64,000 nucleotides of DNA from an uncultured Roseiflexaceae bacterium (GTDB lineage Bacteria > Chloroflexota > Chloroflexia > Chloroflexales > Roseiflexaceae), in contig CALJIC010000252.1 of NCBI GenBank assembly GCA_937974195.1, positions 1-64,000 on the forward strand, written 5' to 3'. Under the pieces are notes generated by a model. It was not told where the DNA came from, searched no databases, and was given only the letters and a program-made list of their open reading frames with translations. The position numbers and the translations under genes are program-made. Position 1 is the first letter of the stretch; the number at the start of each line of letters is the position of its first letter. Positions 35,778 to 44,332 of this stretch are shown one piece after another.

Positions 35778-37052
35778 TCAGTCGCCGCCCGGCCGCGCCG
35801 CGAGCGTCATCTGCACCTCCAGCTCCCGCCCGTCGCGCATGATCGTCATGGTCACCGTGTCCCCGACGGAGGTCTCGAGCTCGAGGTAGCTGATCAGCTC
35901 GTTGCCGTTGCGCACCGTGAGGCCGTTCATGCCGGTGATGATGTCGCCGCCGAGGATGAGCGGCGCGCCGCCGTACACCTCCGCCCGGTCCCCGGCGCGC
36001 AGCCCGGCCTGCTCCGCCGGGCTCCTCGGCTGCACCTCGGTCACGAGCACGCCCTGGCGCACCGGCAGGCCGAACCGCCGCGCCATCACCGGGTCCACGT
36101 CGCGCATGCCGATCCCCATCCACGGGTGGTCGTAGCGCCCCGTGGCGATCAGCGCCGGCACCACGCGCGCCACCGCGTTGGCGGGCACCGCGTAGGCGAC
36201 CCCCTCGAAGACGCCGGTCTGGCTGCGGATGGCGGTGTTGACGCCGATCACCTCGCCGCGGATGTTGAGCAGCGGCCCGCCCGAGTTGCCGGGGTTGATC
36301 GCCGCGTCGGTCTGGATGACGTTCGGGATGCGGAAGCGCCCGCCGCTGGGGCTCATCGGCCCGATCAGGCTCCGCCCGATGCCGCTCACCACGCCGACGG
36401 TCAGGGTGTTCTGCAGGCCGAACGGGTTGCCGATCGCGATCGCCGTCTGGCCCACCACAACCTCGCTCGAGTCGGCCAGCTGGAGCGGCGCCGTCCCCTC
36501 GGGCAGCTCGTTCACCTTCAGCACCGCCAGGTCGCTGCCCGCGTCGCGGCCGACCAGCCGCGCCTCGATGATCGAGCCGTCGGCGAAGCGCACCTGGAAC
36601 TCGCTGCCATCCTCGACGACGTGGTTGTTGGTCACGATGTGCCCCTGGTCGTCGTACAGGAAGCCTGAGCCCTGCGCGAACTGGATGGAGCCGGGTGAGA
36701 AGCCGCCCTCGATCTCGGGGTGGTCGGCCACCACTTCGATGCTGACCACCGCCGGGTTGACGCGCCGGTACAGCTCGATCAGGATCTGCTGCTCCTCCTC
36801 CAGCGCGTTGGTGACGTCCGAGGCGAGGGTCGGGACCGGCTCGATGGTCGGCAGGGGGGCCGCGGGCGCGGCCGCCTCGTCTGCGGGGGCGGGGCTGGGC
36901 GACGGCGCAAGCCCGGCCGTCGGCGCCAGGGTCATGGTCGGCGGCGCGGCGGTGGGCTCAGCCGCAAATGGCAGGCGCAGCGGCCCGCCGGCGCAGGCCG
37001 TGAGTATCAGCGCGGCGACGGTGGCGACGGTGGCTAAGAGAGTGCGGCGCAT
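35778..37052 (-). CDS. HtrA/DegP-type serine protease, lipid-anchored, single PDZ
   Basis: This 424-residue envelope protease has a signal peptide ending in lipobox LTAC (Cys20), a Pro/Ala linker to ~75, and a trypsin-like domain with catalytic His144 (TNNHVV), Asp174 (GSDLAVLKV) and Ser257 (NPGNSGGPLL). One PDZ domain covers ~315-415 (GVLVTEVQPRSPAEQAGLRAGD). Such proteases degrade or refold damaged exported proteins. An extended -10 lies at 37094-37102, and GAGGAG precedes ATG 37052. It converges on aat and is followed by no operon partner. Confidence 0.93.
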   Translation of the reverse strand: MRRTLLATVATVAALILTACAGGPLRLPFAAEPTAAPPTMTLAPTAGLAPSPSPAPADEAAAPAAPLPTIEPVPTLASDVTNALEEEQQILIELYRRVNPAVVSIEVVADHPEIEGGFSPGSIQFAQGSGFLYDDQGHIVTNNHVVEDGSEFQVRFADGSIIEARLVGRDAGSDLAVLKVNELPEGTAPLQLADSSEVVVGQTAIAIGNPFGLQNTLTVGVVSGIGRSLIGPMSPSGGRFRIPNVIQTDAAINPGNSGGPLLNIRGEVIGVNTAIRSQTGVFEGVAYAVPANAVARVVPALIATGRYDHPWMGIGMRDVDPVMARRFGLPVRQGVLVTEVQPRSPAEQAGLRAGDRAEVYGGAPLILGGDIITGMNGLTVRNGNELISYLELETSVGDTVTMTIMRDGRELEVQMTLAARPGGD

Positions 37053-37093
37053 CGGCGGGCTCCTCGGCTGGCGCGGGTTTCGTATCCGCCTCC

Positions 37094-37102
37094 ATCATAC
37101 CA
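37094..37102 (-). promoter_or_regulatory. Extended -10 promoter of htrA-like gene
   Basis: TGGTATGAT on the minus strand, 42 bp upstream of the protease start codon. It has TGn plus a five-of-six -10 match. Confidence 0.5.
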
Positions 37103-37154
37103 TCACCTGTCGCGGCGTACGGTCGCCCGAGGTTAGAGTGCGATGAGCGCCGCT

Positions 37155-38156
37155 TCAGGTGAGAATATCACGCAGCGCCGGCTCGAGCGAGGGGTACCGG
37201 AAGTGGTAGTCCAGCTCGAGCGCGCGCTTGGGGATCACCCGCTGGCCGGTCGTGACCATATCGGCCATCTCGCCCACCAGCAGCCGCAGCGCGAACTTCG
37301 GCACCGGCAGCCAGGCCGGGCGCCCGAGCACGCGCCCGATCGTCTGCACGAAGTCGCGGTTGGTGAGCGGCTCGGGCGCGGTGGCGTTGACCGGCCCGCG
37401 CATGCGCTCGTCGTCCAGCGCCTTCAGGATCAGGCCGACGATGTCGTCGATGTGGATCCAGGAGATCCACTGCGTGCCGGGCAGGATCGGGCCGCCGGCG
37501 AAGAAGCGGAACGGCAGCACCAGCAGGGCCAGCGCGCCCTCCTCGGTCTTGAGCACCAGCCCGGGCCGCGAGAGCGACGCGCCTCGCAGGTCGATCGGCA
37601 GGCGCCTCGGCCCCTCGCCGCCGCCGATCACCACGCCGCTGCGCAGCAGCACCGTGCGCACCCCGAGCTGCTCGGCGGCGCGCGCCTCCTTCTCCCAGGC
37701 GTCGCGGCACACCTGCGCCAGGAAGTCGTCCCCGGGCGGCGACTCCTCGTTGAGCGGCTCGTCGCCCCGCGCCCCGTAGTAGCCGACGGCGGTGATGCAC
37801 ACGAACGTCGCCGGCCGCCGCTGCGCCTGGCTCATCGCCTGGACCAGCCCGCGCGTGCCGATCTGCCGGCTCTCGAAGATCTCGCGCTTGTACTCGGCGC
37901 TCCAGCGCCGCTCGAACAGCGATGCGGCCGCGAGGTGGACGACCCCGTCGGCGCCGTCCACGGCTGCCGCCCACGGCCCTTCCAGCGACGGCTTCCAGGC
38001 CACGTACTCGGCCGCGCCCGGCACGCGCCCGCGGGCCGCCGCAGGGTCGCGCGAGAAGACCACCACGGCGTCGCCGCGCTCGATCAGGCGGCGGCACAGC
38101 GCCCGGCCGATGTGGCCCGTGGCGCCGGTGACGATGATTCGCTTTGGGTTGGACAT
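37155..38156 (-). CDS. SDR-family epimerase (TIGR01777/YfcH type)
   Basis: The 333-residue NAD(P)-binding protein starts MSNPKRIIVTGATGHIGRALCRRLI (TGxxGxxG). It carries the YfcH-type motifs YVAWKPSLEGPWAAAVDGADGVVHLAAASL, RWSAEYKREIFESR, and the C-terminal DUF1731-like stretch (RPAWLPVPKFALRLLVGEMADMVTTGQRVIPKRALE). The catalytic Tyr is in VGYYG. Substrate is unknown. I chose ATG 38156 with GAGG six bases upstream; the longer frame from 38204 has no conserved sequence. Confidence 0.88.
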   Translation of the reverse strand: MSNPKRIIVTGATGHIGRALCRRLIERGDAVVVFSRDPAAARGRVPGAAEYVAWKPSLEGPWAAAVDGADGVVHLAAASLFERRWSAEYKREIFESRQIGTRGLVQAMSQAQRRPATFVCITAVGYYGARGDEPLNEESPPGDDFLAQVCRDAWEKEARAAEQLGVRTVLLRSGVVIGGGEGPRRLPIDLRGASLSRPGLVLKTEEGALALLVLPFRFFAGGPILPGTQWISWIHIDDIVGLILKALDDERMRGPVNATAPEPLTNRDFVQTIGRVLGRPAWLPVPKFALRLLVGEMADMVTTGQRVIPKRALELDYHFRYPSLEPALRDILT

Positions 38157-38186
38157 CGAGTGCCTCGAAAGCTGCTGGAAGGGCGA

Positions 38187-38224
38187 CGGGGTGACCGGCT
38201 GCATTCTATCACCTTGTCACCCCG
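38187..38224. repeat. Octamer-type GTCACCCC inverted repeat
   Basis: CGGGGTGAC (38187-38195) pairs with GTCACCCCG (38216-38224), and ATCACCTT-GTCACCCC (38208-38223) forms two phased octamers. The motif matches the larger octamer array at 61333-61526. It lies between crtB and the SDR gene. Confidence 0.6.
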
Positions 38225-38259
38225 GCGCTGCGGCGTCCCCCGAGCCGGCTGCGCGGTGC

Positions 38260-39249
38260 CTACAGGCGCTTGATGCGCCTGTGCGCGCGCCACATGATGA
38301 GCAGCTTCTCCAGCAGCGGCACATACGCGCGCCTGCTGAACACGTCGTAGTCGTTGGCGGCGATCTTGCCGAGGATGCCCCGGTACACCTCGGCCGCCGC
38401 CCCGATAGCGAGCCGGCCGTCGTCGTGCAGCAGCGCGATGCCCGGCCAGGCCTCCTCGTACAGCCGGTGCGCGCGCTCGATCTCGAAGCGCATCAGCGCG
38501 CGGAAGCGGTCGTCGCGCGTCCCGGCCAGGATGTCGTCATCGGTGAGGCCGAAGCGCGCCAGGTCTTCGAGCGGCAGGTAGACGCGGCCGCGGCGCGCGT
38601 CCTCGCCGATGTCGCGCAGGATGTTGGTGAGCTGCAGCGCCACCCCCAGCTTGATGGCGTACGGCGCCGCGCCCTCGTGGTGGCCGATGATCCGCATCGA
38701 GACCAGGCCCACCACCGAGGCGACCCGGTAGCAGTAGAGCCACAGCTCCTCGAAGGTCGCGTAGCGGTTGACCGTCAGGTCCATAGCGATCCCGGCCAGC
38801 AGCTCATCGACCAGCTCGGCCGGGATGCCGTAGGCCTGCGCGGTGTCGTTCCAGGCCAGCAGCACGGGGTTGTCGGCCGACGCCTGGCGGTTGTGGACGC
38901 TGGCGACCCAGGTGGCCAGCGCCCGCGCCGGGTTCTGGCTTTCGTTGTCGACGATATCGTCACTGGTGCGGCAGAAGGCGTAGAAGGCGCGCGCAGCCGC
39001 CCGCTTCGCCGGCGGCAGGAGCTGGCTGCTCAGGTAGAAGCTGGCTGAGTTGGCGCGCGTGATTGCGGCGCAGTGCTCGTATGCTTCGTCAAGCGAGTAG
39101 CTCCGGCGGCTCGCGGTGGGGGCGATGGGCGAGTCGCTCGTCTCGGCGTGGTGTCTCAGGTTGGACAGCAGGACGGACGCCTCGCGGATGAGGAGCTCCT
39201 GCTCGGCAAACGGGCGCACAGCCCAGCCCTGGGAATGGCCGAACGACAT
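38260..39249 (-). CDS. crtB: Phytoene/squalene synthase family protein
   Basis: The likely reaction is head-to-head condensation of two GGPP to phytoene, entry to carotenoids; squalene synthesis from FPP is the alternative. The 329-residue protein has the first aspartate motif RTSDDIVDN (DD at 97-98, Asp101) and the second LQLTNILRDIGEDARRGRVYLPLEDL (Asp213, Asp217), plus DLTVNRYATFEELWLYCYRVASVVGL. ATG 39249 is preceded by AAGGAG at six bases. The adjacent upstream gene encodes a CarH-like B12 photoreceptor regulator, which favours a light-regulated carotenoid role. Confidence 0.88.
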   Translation of the reverse strand: MSFGHSQGWAVRPFAEQELLIREASVLLSNLRHHAETSDSPIAPTASRRSYSLDEAYEHCAAITRANSASFYLSSQLLPPAKRAAARAFYAFCRTSDDIVDNESQNPARALATWVASVHNRQASADNPVLLAWNDTAQAYGIPAELVDELLAGIAMDLTVNRYATFEELWLYCYRVASVVGLVSMRIIGHHEGAAPYAIKLGVALQLTNILRDIGEDARRGRVYLPLEDLARFGLTDDDILAGTRDDRFRALMRFEIERAHRLYEEAWPGIALLHDDGRLAIGAAAEVYRGILGKIAANDYDVFSRRAYVPLLEKLLIMWRAHRRIKRL

Positions 39250-39298
39250 CCCGACTCCTTACTAATTGCCACAATGCTCAGGTCGTGAGGGGCTGCCG

Positions 39299-39326
39299 CG
39301 TGTATGCTGCAGCCTGCGATTCTCAA
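39299..39326 (-). promoter_or_regulatory. Weak candidate crtB promoter
   Basis: On the minus strand TTGAGA (39326-39321), a 16-nt spacer and TACACG (39304-39299) lie in the short gap between the regulator stop and crtB. TACA-containing half sites are compatible with CarH-type operators, but no full site is visible. Confidence 0.3.
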
Positions 39327-39333
39327 CGTGGTG

Positions 39334-40305
39334 CTACTCGGTCATGGATGTGGGGCTGCGTGCGAGTAGGGTTGCCACGTTGTCCACAAGTTCGCGTGCG
39401 TCGCGGCCGAGGAAGACGCCCGGCATGGTCGCGCACAGCTCGGGGGTGCTGTTGAAGATGCGGCCGCCGTAGCCGAAGCGCACCTGCGGGAAGCGCTGCT
39501 CCAGTGCCTGCGCCACCTCTCGCATCGTGCCGGCCGTCTCGGCCGTGGAGGCCGAGAGGCAGACCAGCTCTGGCCTGACCTTCTGAATCAGCTCCAGCAG
39601 GTCGGGGAGCGGCACCTGTGCGCCGAGGTACACGACGTGCCAGCCGCGGCGCACAAGGAACAGTGTGGCAAGAAGCACGCCAATGTCGTGGAGCTCGCGC
39701 GGGGCGCAGCCGACGACGATCGTCGCGCGGGCGGGGTTGTTCTCGAACACATTCAGCAGGCCGGCCAGCTTGCGCCGCACGAACTCGCTGGCGTAGTGCT
39801 CGCTGGCGACGTTGATCTCACCGCGCTGCCAGCGGTCGCCGATCTCGATCATCGCGGGCTGGACGAGCTCGAGCAGCACGCTCTCGAACGGGTAGATCGC
39901 GAACGCCTCGCTGAGCAGCCGCTCTGCGCCCGCCGCGTCGAAGCTGGTCAGCGCGCCCACAAGCCCGCCGACCATCCGGTCGAGCCCGCGCGCCTCGCTG
40001 TCGGACGCGTGCGGCCCCTCCTCCAGGACGTTCACCAGCAGCATCACCGCGTGGCTGATGTTCATCCCCTCGCTCGTGCGGTCGCGCAGCCAGCGGATGA
40101 TCGCCATGTCCCGCTCGGAGTACAGCCGGTGGCCGCCGGGCGTGCGCTGCGGCCGGGGGACGCCGTAGCGGCGCTCCCAGGCGCGAAATGTGTCCGGCGG
40201 GACGCTCGTCTCGCGCGCCACCGCCTTCGTGTTGAAGATCGGCGCAGTCGAGAGGTGCGCGAAGGAGGGCGGGTGTGCCATAGATGTGCCCGTTATACCT
40301 ATCAT
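39334..40305 (-). CDS. MerR-family regulator with B12-binding domain (CarH/LitR-like)
   Basis: The 323-residue protein has a MerR winged helix at ~22-90 (NTKAVARETSVPPDTFRAWERRYGVPRPQRTPGGHRLYSERD), a B12 helical-cap domain (~105-190) and a Rossmann B12-binding domain (~195-315). The cap contains Trp159 and Glu169-His170 with the same spacing as the CarH W/EH adenosyl-capping residues. The cobalamin loop is ELHDIG (His206 as lower ligand). CarH-type proteins repress carotenoid genes in the dark and release DNA on light-driven loss of adenosylcobalamin; crtB is immediately downstream. ATG 40305 would be nearly leaderless relative to the promoter at 40314-40342; ATG 40281 is the alternative. 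Confidence 0.9.
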   Translation of the reverse strand: MIGITGTSMAHPPSFAHLSTAPIFNTKAVARETSVPPDTFRAWERRYGVPRPQRTPGGHRLYSERDMAIIRWLRDRTSEGMNISHAVMLLVNVLEEGPHASDSEARGLDRMVGGLVGALTSFDAAGAERLLSEAFAIYPFESVLLELVQPAMIEIGDRWQRGEINVASEHYASEFVRRKLAGLLNVFENNPARATIVVGCAPRELHDIGVLLATLFLVRRGWHVVYLGAQVPLPDLLELIQKVRPELVCLSASTAETAGTMREVAQALEQRFPQVRFGYGGRIFNSTPELCATMPGVFLGRDARELVDNVATLLARSPTSMTE

Positions 40306-40313
40306 GATTCTCT

Positions 40314-40342
40314 AGTGTAACACATCGCACAACTGTTGTCAA
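40314..40342 (-). promoter_or_regulatory. Promoter of the CarH-like regulator gene
   Basis: Minus-strand TTGACA (40342-40337), a 17-nt spacer and TACACT (40319-40314) form a good promoter preceded by a T-run. The predicted start of transcription, near 40307, is two bases from ATG 40305. Confidence 0.65.
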
Positions 40343-40593
40343 AAAAATGCACATAGCTTATCAGGAAGTGCGGGCGGGCCGGTGGGCCAGCGGCCTGCCA
40401 CACTCCTCTTTCCACCGCGCGAAAAAGGCAGACTCTGGCAGGGCTCCTCCAAGAGGTCGCGGGACGGGCCGTGTGCAAAAGCTGTTCGCCGGGAAATTGT
40501 GGATGAAGTCAGGCCCACGCGGGCCGCGTTCCGCCGAGAGGGATAGCGCGCCGTCGGCCCACTGGTGACGCGGTAGCGTCCGAGGATTCGTCG

Positions 40594-40632
40594 TCCGTCG
40601 CTCTGCGGCGCCACGTGTCACAGAGCGACGGA
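40594..40632 (-). terminator. Stem-loop after the BNR-repeat gene
   Basis: A perfect 12-bp stem (40594-40605 with 40621-40632; core CCGTCGCTCTG) lies 15 bp past the stop of the minus-strand gene at 40648. There is no T-run. The remaining gap 40343-40593 holds no gene that I can support. Confidence 0.5.
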
Positions 40633-40647
40633 GAACAGGTCTGTGCT

Positions 40648-41199
40648 CTAGGCCAGGCGAGCGGCGCTGATCGCGCGGACCGGCGGCAGCCCATCCTTGA
40701 GCAGCCGCCAGGTGCGGCCGCGGTCGGTGCTGAGGTACACCTGGCCGGAGCCGGTGCCGGCGAACGCCGTGTCGATGTGGTAGGCCGCCGGCGCGATGAC
40801 GCTCACGCCCCCCTGCCACGCGACGTCCGCAGCCGCCTCCGTCCACGTCGCGCCGTCGTCCGCGCTGCGCAGCACGCCCTCGCCGCCGGCCAGCAGCAGC
40901 ACCGGCTCCTTCCCGGCCAGCGCCACAAGCGGCGCGGGGCGCCCAGCGATGGGCTGCGAGTCGCCCGCCGCCTCGCGCACCTGCGCCCAGCTCTGCCCGC
41001 CATCCGCGCTGCGCCACACGCCGCCCGCAGCGGTCACCGCCACCACGTGCAGCGGGTTGTCGGGGCGCGCCCACACGCTGTGCAGCTGGTGGCCGCGCAG
41101 CTCGTGGCCCACCCGCAGCCAGCGCCCGATGGCGCCGGGGTTGCTGAAGAGCACCACGCCGTCGTCCGTGCCGACGAACAGAAGCCCTGCTTTTGCCAT
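40648..41199 (-). CDS. Short BNR/Asp-box beta-propeller-like protein
   Basis: The 183-residue protein has three Asp-box motifs of the SxDxGxxW type (RSADGGQSW, RSADDGATW, LSTDRGRTW), spaced ~45-48 residues apart. This is the hallmark of sialidase/YCF48/photosystem-assembly propeller blades. It has no signal peptide, so it is probably cytoplasmic. Three or four blades are too few for a closed propeller, so it may oligomerise or be a fragment. ATG 41199 follows AAGGGGGTG. It forms a minus-strand set with the methyltransferase gene upstream (12 bp). Confidence 0.7.
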   Translation of the reverse strand: MAKAGLLFVGTDDGVVLFSNPGAIGRWLRVGHELRGHQLHSVWARPDNPLHVVAVTAAGGVWRSADGGQSWAQVREAAGDSQPIAGRPAPLVALAGKEPVLLLAGGEGVLRSADDGATWTEAAADVAWQGGVSVIAPAAYHIDTAFAGTGSGQVYLSTDRGRTWRLLKDGLPPVRAISAARLA

Positions 41200-41211
41200 C
41201 TGAACACCCCC

Positions 41212-42045
41212 TTACGGCGCCTCGCGCCGCGCACAGCTTGTGAACAGCACGATCCCGTACTGCTCGCGCCGCAGCGTGCGCAGCCGGTGGCGCGCGAACG
41301 CCTCGGTCAGCTCCTGCGCCGTCCAGAAGTCCACCCCGGCCACGCCCATCAGCCGCTGGATCGCCCGGCCCACAGGCGTCGCCGCTCGGGCCAGGGTCAT
41401 CGCCACGAAGCGCCCGTCGGCGGCGAGCGCGCGGTGGACCTCCGCCAGGCAGGCGTCGAGGTCGCCGATCTCATTCAGGGAGCCGCCGATCGTCACGATC
41501 TGTGCGGCGCCGGCTGCCACCGGGAGCGCCTGGGCCTTCGCGCGCGCGTACGTGATCCGCAGGCCGGCGCGCCGGGCGAGCCGCCGCGCCTCCTCCAGCA
41601 TCGGCCGCGCGTGGTCGATGCCGATCACATGGCCGGGGGCGGAGCCACGCGCGCGGGTGAGGGCGCGTGCGTACAGGCCGTTCGAGCTGGCGACATCGAG
41701 CGCCAGGCCGCCGCGCTCCGCCTGGGCCAGCCTGGCCACCAGCGGGAGCTCGCGGCGGTAGGGGAAGCGCTCGCCGCTCAGCAGCGTCAGCGCGAACGGG
41801 CGCCAGACGCGCTCGTAGATCCGGCTGGTGGCCGGCCACTCATTGATCGCCTGGGTGAGGCTTGGAGGGCGCGGGGCGCCGAGGAAGTCCGCGATCCCGT
41901 CGCGGATCGGGTAGCGCCGTGTGCACAGCGTGCACGCCAGGCAGCCGCTCACGATCTCATCTGCGCTGTCGCGCGCGGCGTCCTCCAGGCGTAGCGCCGC
42001 GCGGCACGCGGGGCAGCGCAGATGCGCAAGGGCTTCGCTGTACAT
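41212..42045 (-). CDS. Class I SAM-dependent methyltransferase with N-terminal zinc-ribbon
   Basis: The 277-residue protein begins with a Trm112-like zinc element (LRCPACRAALRL ... CLACTLCTRRYPIRDGIADFLG), followed by a Rossmann methyltransferase: ALDVASSNGLYARALTR (SAM motif I), VIGIDHARPMLEEARR (motif II), and IVTIGGSLNEIGDLDACLAEVHRALAADGRFVAMTL. The architecture resembles UbiE/MenG-like or RlmA-like enzymes; the substrate is not predictable. It lies 2 bp after the HD-GYP gene, probably in one transcript. Confidence 0.8.
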   Translation of the reverse strand: MYSEALAHLRCPACRAALRLEDAARDSADEIVSGCLACTLCTRRYPIRDGIADFLGAPRPPSLTQAINEWPATSRIYERVWRPFALTLLSGERFPYRRELPLVARLAQAERGGLALDVASSNGLYARALTRARGSAPGHVIGIDHARPMLEEARRLARRAGLRITYARAKAQALPVAAGAAQIVTIGGSLNEIGDLDACLAEVHRALAADGRFVAMTLARAATPVGRAIQRLMGVAGVDFWTAQELTEAFARHRLRTLRREQYGIVLFTSCARREAP

Positions 42046-42047
42046 GG

Positions 42048-43007
42048 CTAGTAGATGCGGAGCTGCCCTTCGTTGAGCAGCCTGATGAAGACGTCGAGTA
42101 TCTCGGGGTCGAACTGCGTGCCGCGCCCGGCCAGCAGCCGGCTGAGCGCCTCCTCCTTCGAGAGCGCGCGGCGGTACGGCCGGTCGTTCACCATCACGTC
42201 GTAGGAGTCGACGATCGAGATGATCCGCGCCCCGAACGGCACCTGGGTCTCGCGCAGGCCGTCCGGGTAGCCGCGGCCGTCCCAGCGCTCGTGGTGGTGG
42301 CGGATGATCGGCGCGACCTCAGGCGCGAAGCGCATCTGGCCGACGATGCGCGCCCCGATCTCCGGGTGGCGGCACATCTCCGCGCGCTCGGCGTCGGTGA
42401 GCGGCCCGGGCTTGAGCAGGATCGAGTCGCGCACGCCGATCTTGCCGATGTCGTGCAGCAGGCCCCCGTAGCGCACCGCGCGCACCTCCTCGGCGGTGAG
42501 GCCGCAGGCGAGCCCGAGCTGCTCGGCGTAGGCGCTGATCCGCTGCAGGTGGCCCTCGGTGTAGGGGTCCTTCGCCTCCACCGCCTGGGCCAGCATGAAG
42601 ATCACATTCTCGGTGTGCTCGAGCTGGTCGACGAGCCGCTTGAGCCGCAGCTGGGTGCGGATGCGCGCGCGCAGCGCCATCTGATCGATCGGCTTGGTCA
42701 GGAAGTCGTCGGCGCCGGCCTCGATCCCGCGCCGCCGGTGGTCCTGGTCGTCGAGGCCGGTCAGCATCGTCACCGGGATCAGCGCGGTGCTCTCGTCGTC
42801 CTTAAGGCGCCGGCAGACGGCGAACCCGTCGAGCCTCGGCATGGTGACATCCAGCAGCACCAGGTCGGGCTGGTGCGTGGCGACGCGCTCGAGCGCCTCG
42901 ACCCCATCGCTCGCGCTGATCACCTGGTAGCCGTCGCGGGAGAGCATGCGGGTCAGCAAGTGGACGATGATCGGGTCATCGTCTACAACGAGGATGCGAG
43001 CTGCCAT
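42048..43007 (-). CDS. Response regulator with HD-GYP cyclic-di-GMP phosphodiesterase domain
   Basis: The 319-residue protein has a receiver domain with phospho-acceptor Asp53 (LVLLDVTMPRLDGF) and Lys105. An HD-GYP domain follows with HDIGKIGV (His185/Asp186), HHHERWDGRGYPDG (237-250), and SIVDSYDVMVNDRPYR. HD-GYP proteins hydrolyse c-di-GMP to pGpG/GMP, so phosphorylation by an unlinked histidine kinase probably controls c-di-GMP. I chose ATG 43007 with GAGG seven bases upstream. No sensor kinase lies nearby. Confidence 0.93.
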   Translation of the reverse strand: MAARILVVDDDPIIVHLLTRMLSRDGYQVISASDGVEALERVATHQPDLVLLDVTMPRLDGFAVCRRLKDDESTALIPVTMLTGLDDQDHRRRGIEAGADDFLTKPIDQMALRARIRTQLRLKRLVDQLEHTENVIFMLAQAVEAKDPYTEGHLQRISAYAEQLGLACGLTAEEVRAVRYGGLLHDIGKIGVRDSILLKPGPLTDAERAEMCRHPEIGARIVGQMRFAPEVAPIIRHHHERWDGRGYPDGLRETQVPFGARIISIVDSYDVMVNDRPYRRALSKEEALSRLLAGRGTQFDPEILDVFIRLLNEGQLRIY

Positions 43008-43109
43008 AGCCAGTCCTCTGCGCACAACCGTGGCGGATGCAGCGGGGAACGACCTACTAGGCGGCGTGCTGCTGTCGCTGCCACACGGCGGCGGGCGGGC
43101 GAGGACCGT

Positions 43110-43475
43110 TTACGACAGCGAGTCTGTGTCAGGCTGGTTCGCAGCGATGCGCAGGCGTGGTGGGCGCATCTGCCCCTCGGCGAGGACGAAGCGGTCCATC
43201 TCGCCGATCAGCCCCGCGACATCCAGGCGGCGCACGAGTGGCGCGACCGCGACCAGCTTCGGGCGACCTTTGGCCCAGTTGCGCCGCAGCCCGCGGGGGT
43301 TTTGCTTCTGCCAGTGGACGAGCGCGGCAGCCGCCTGGATGATCCCTTTGTAGAAGGTGGCCTCCGGCTCCGCCGCGCGAAGCCAGCACGCCTCCCACTG
43401 CTCGTGGGCGTGCCAGTAGTGCCCCTCGTTGAAGAGACGCACCCCTTCCAGGAAGTGGCTGTCCGATGCGCTCAC
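43110..43475 (-). CDS. DUF309 family protein
   Basis: The 121-residue, all-helical protein matches DUF309: EGVRLFNEGHYWHAHEQWEACWL then ATFYKGIIQAAAALVHWQKQNPRGLRRNWAKG. The HAHE and KGxIQ motifs are the family core. Function is unknown. It starts at GTG 43475. It is 100 bp upstream of the HD-GYP gene on the same strand. Confidence 0.85.
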   Translation of the reverse strand: MSASDSHFLEGVRLFNEGHYWHAHEQWEACWLRAAEPEATFYKGIIQAAAALVHWQKQNPRGLRRNWAKGRPKLVAVAPLVRRLDVAGLIGEMDRFVLAEGQMRPPRLRIAANQPDTDSLS

Positions 43476-43731
43476 GCCTGCTGCGCGTCAGAGACACGCG
43501 TCACGCGGCCGCCCGAGCGGCTGCCCGCGCAGCCCTTCCGCCGGGAGGTGCGGCGGGCGTGTCGCCCAGCGGGGCAGCTTTCCGCCAAGAGGCCGGAGGA
43601 CCGTAGACCTACTCCCCGCCGCTGGCGAAGGATCTCGGGAAGGCGAAACTACCCCAGAATCCTCCGGGCGGTGCGGAGGCCAGGCCACCGCGTACGTCGT
43701 ATCTTCGTATCTACTATAGCAGAGAACACAG

Positions 43732-43762
43732 CGGCTACCCGCCAGATCCGGGCGGGTAGCCG
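43732..43762 (-). terminator. Strong stem-loop, probably terminator of the HesB/IscA-type gene
   Basis: CGGCTACCCGCC (43732-43743) pairs perfectly with GGCGGGTAGCCG (43751-43762) over a 7-nt loop, 70 bp past the minus-strand stop at 43832. The flank 43476-43731 contains no gene that I can support. Confidence 0.6.
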
Positions 43763-43831
43763 TTACAGCCGATCTGCCGCTGGAGAGAGGCTCATGCGGC
43801 GCGTGACAGCGCGGGACCGATGGAGAGACGT

Positions 43832-44284
43832 CTAGTAGCCGCCGCAGCTGCAGCCGCCGCCGCTCGCGTAGCCGTCCTCGTAGTCATCGCCCGCAGCCTG
43901 GTCGCGGGTGCGGAACGAGTGCCCACAGCCGCAGCTCGCAATCGCGTTCGGGTTGTCGATCTTGAAGGCGCCCGCCAGCATGTTGTCCTGCTGGTAGCTG
44001 ATCGTCGCGCCGGCCAGGTAGCGAGCGCTGATCGGATCAACCATCACCTGCAGCCCGTGGGCGTACCACACCGTGTCGCCCTCGCGCTGCTCGTTGTCGA
44101 AGGTCATGCCGTACTGCAGGCCGGAGCAGCCCCCGCCCGACACAAAGACCCGCAGGCCGTAGCCGGTGAGCTGCTTCTCCTCCATCATGCTCTGCAACCG
44201 CTTCGCCGCGCCCTCGGTGATCTCCAAGGTCGGCTGGAACTCCTGGGCCGAACGCAGGTTGATGACATCGCTCGTGGCCGTCAT
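43832..44284 (-). CDS. HesB/IscA-type iron-sulfur cluster assembly protein with Cys/Gly tail
   Basis: A-type carriers hold and deliver Fe-S clusters. The 150-residue protein has the family core LEITEGAAKRLQ, RVFVSGGGCSGLQYGMTFD (Cys53) and NPNAIASCGCGHSF (Cys118, Cys120). It continues beyond the usual end into an acidic linker and GGGCSCGGY, adding Cys145 and Cys147. ATG 44284 has GAGGAGG upstream; a TTG at 44302 would overlap that site. A consensus-like promoter lies at 44333-44361. The neighbours moaA and Mrp are Fe-S or cofactor genes. Confidence 0.88.
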   Translation of the reverse strand: MTATSDVINLRSAQEFQPTLEITEGAAKRLQSMMEEKQLTGYGLRVFVSGGGCSGLQYGMTFDNEQREGDTVWYAHGLQVMVDPISARYLAGATISYQQDNMLAGAFKIDNPNAIASCGCGHSFRTRDQAAGDDYEDGYASGGGCSCGGY

Positions 44285-44332
44285 GGGGATGAACCTCCTC
44301 AAGCGCTCCCGCGCTTCTGTTTCACGCGCCTC

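Noticed and set aside
40343..40593. Small open frames between the CarH-like gene and the BNR gene
   Set aside because: Short, without ribosome-binding sites or recognisable domains; composition suggests degraded or non-coding DNA.
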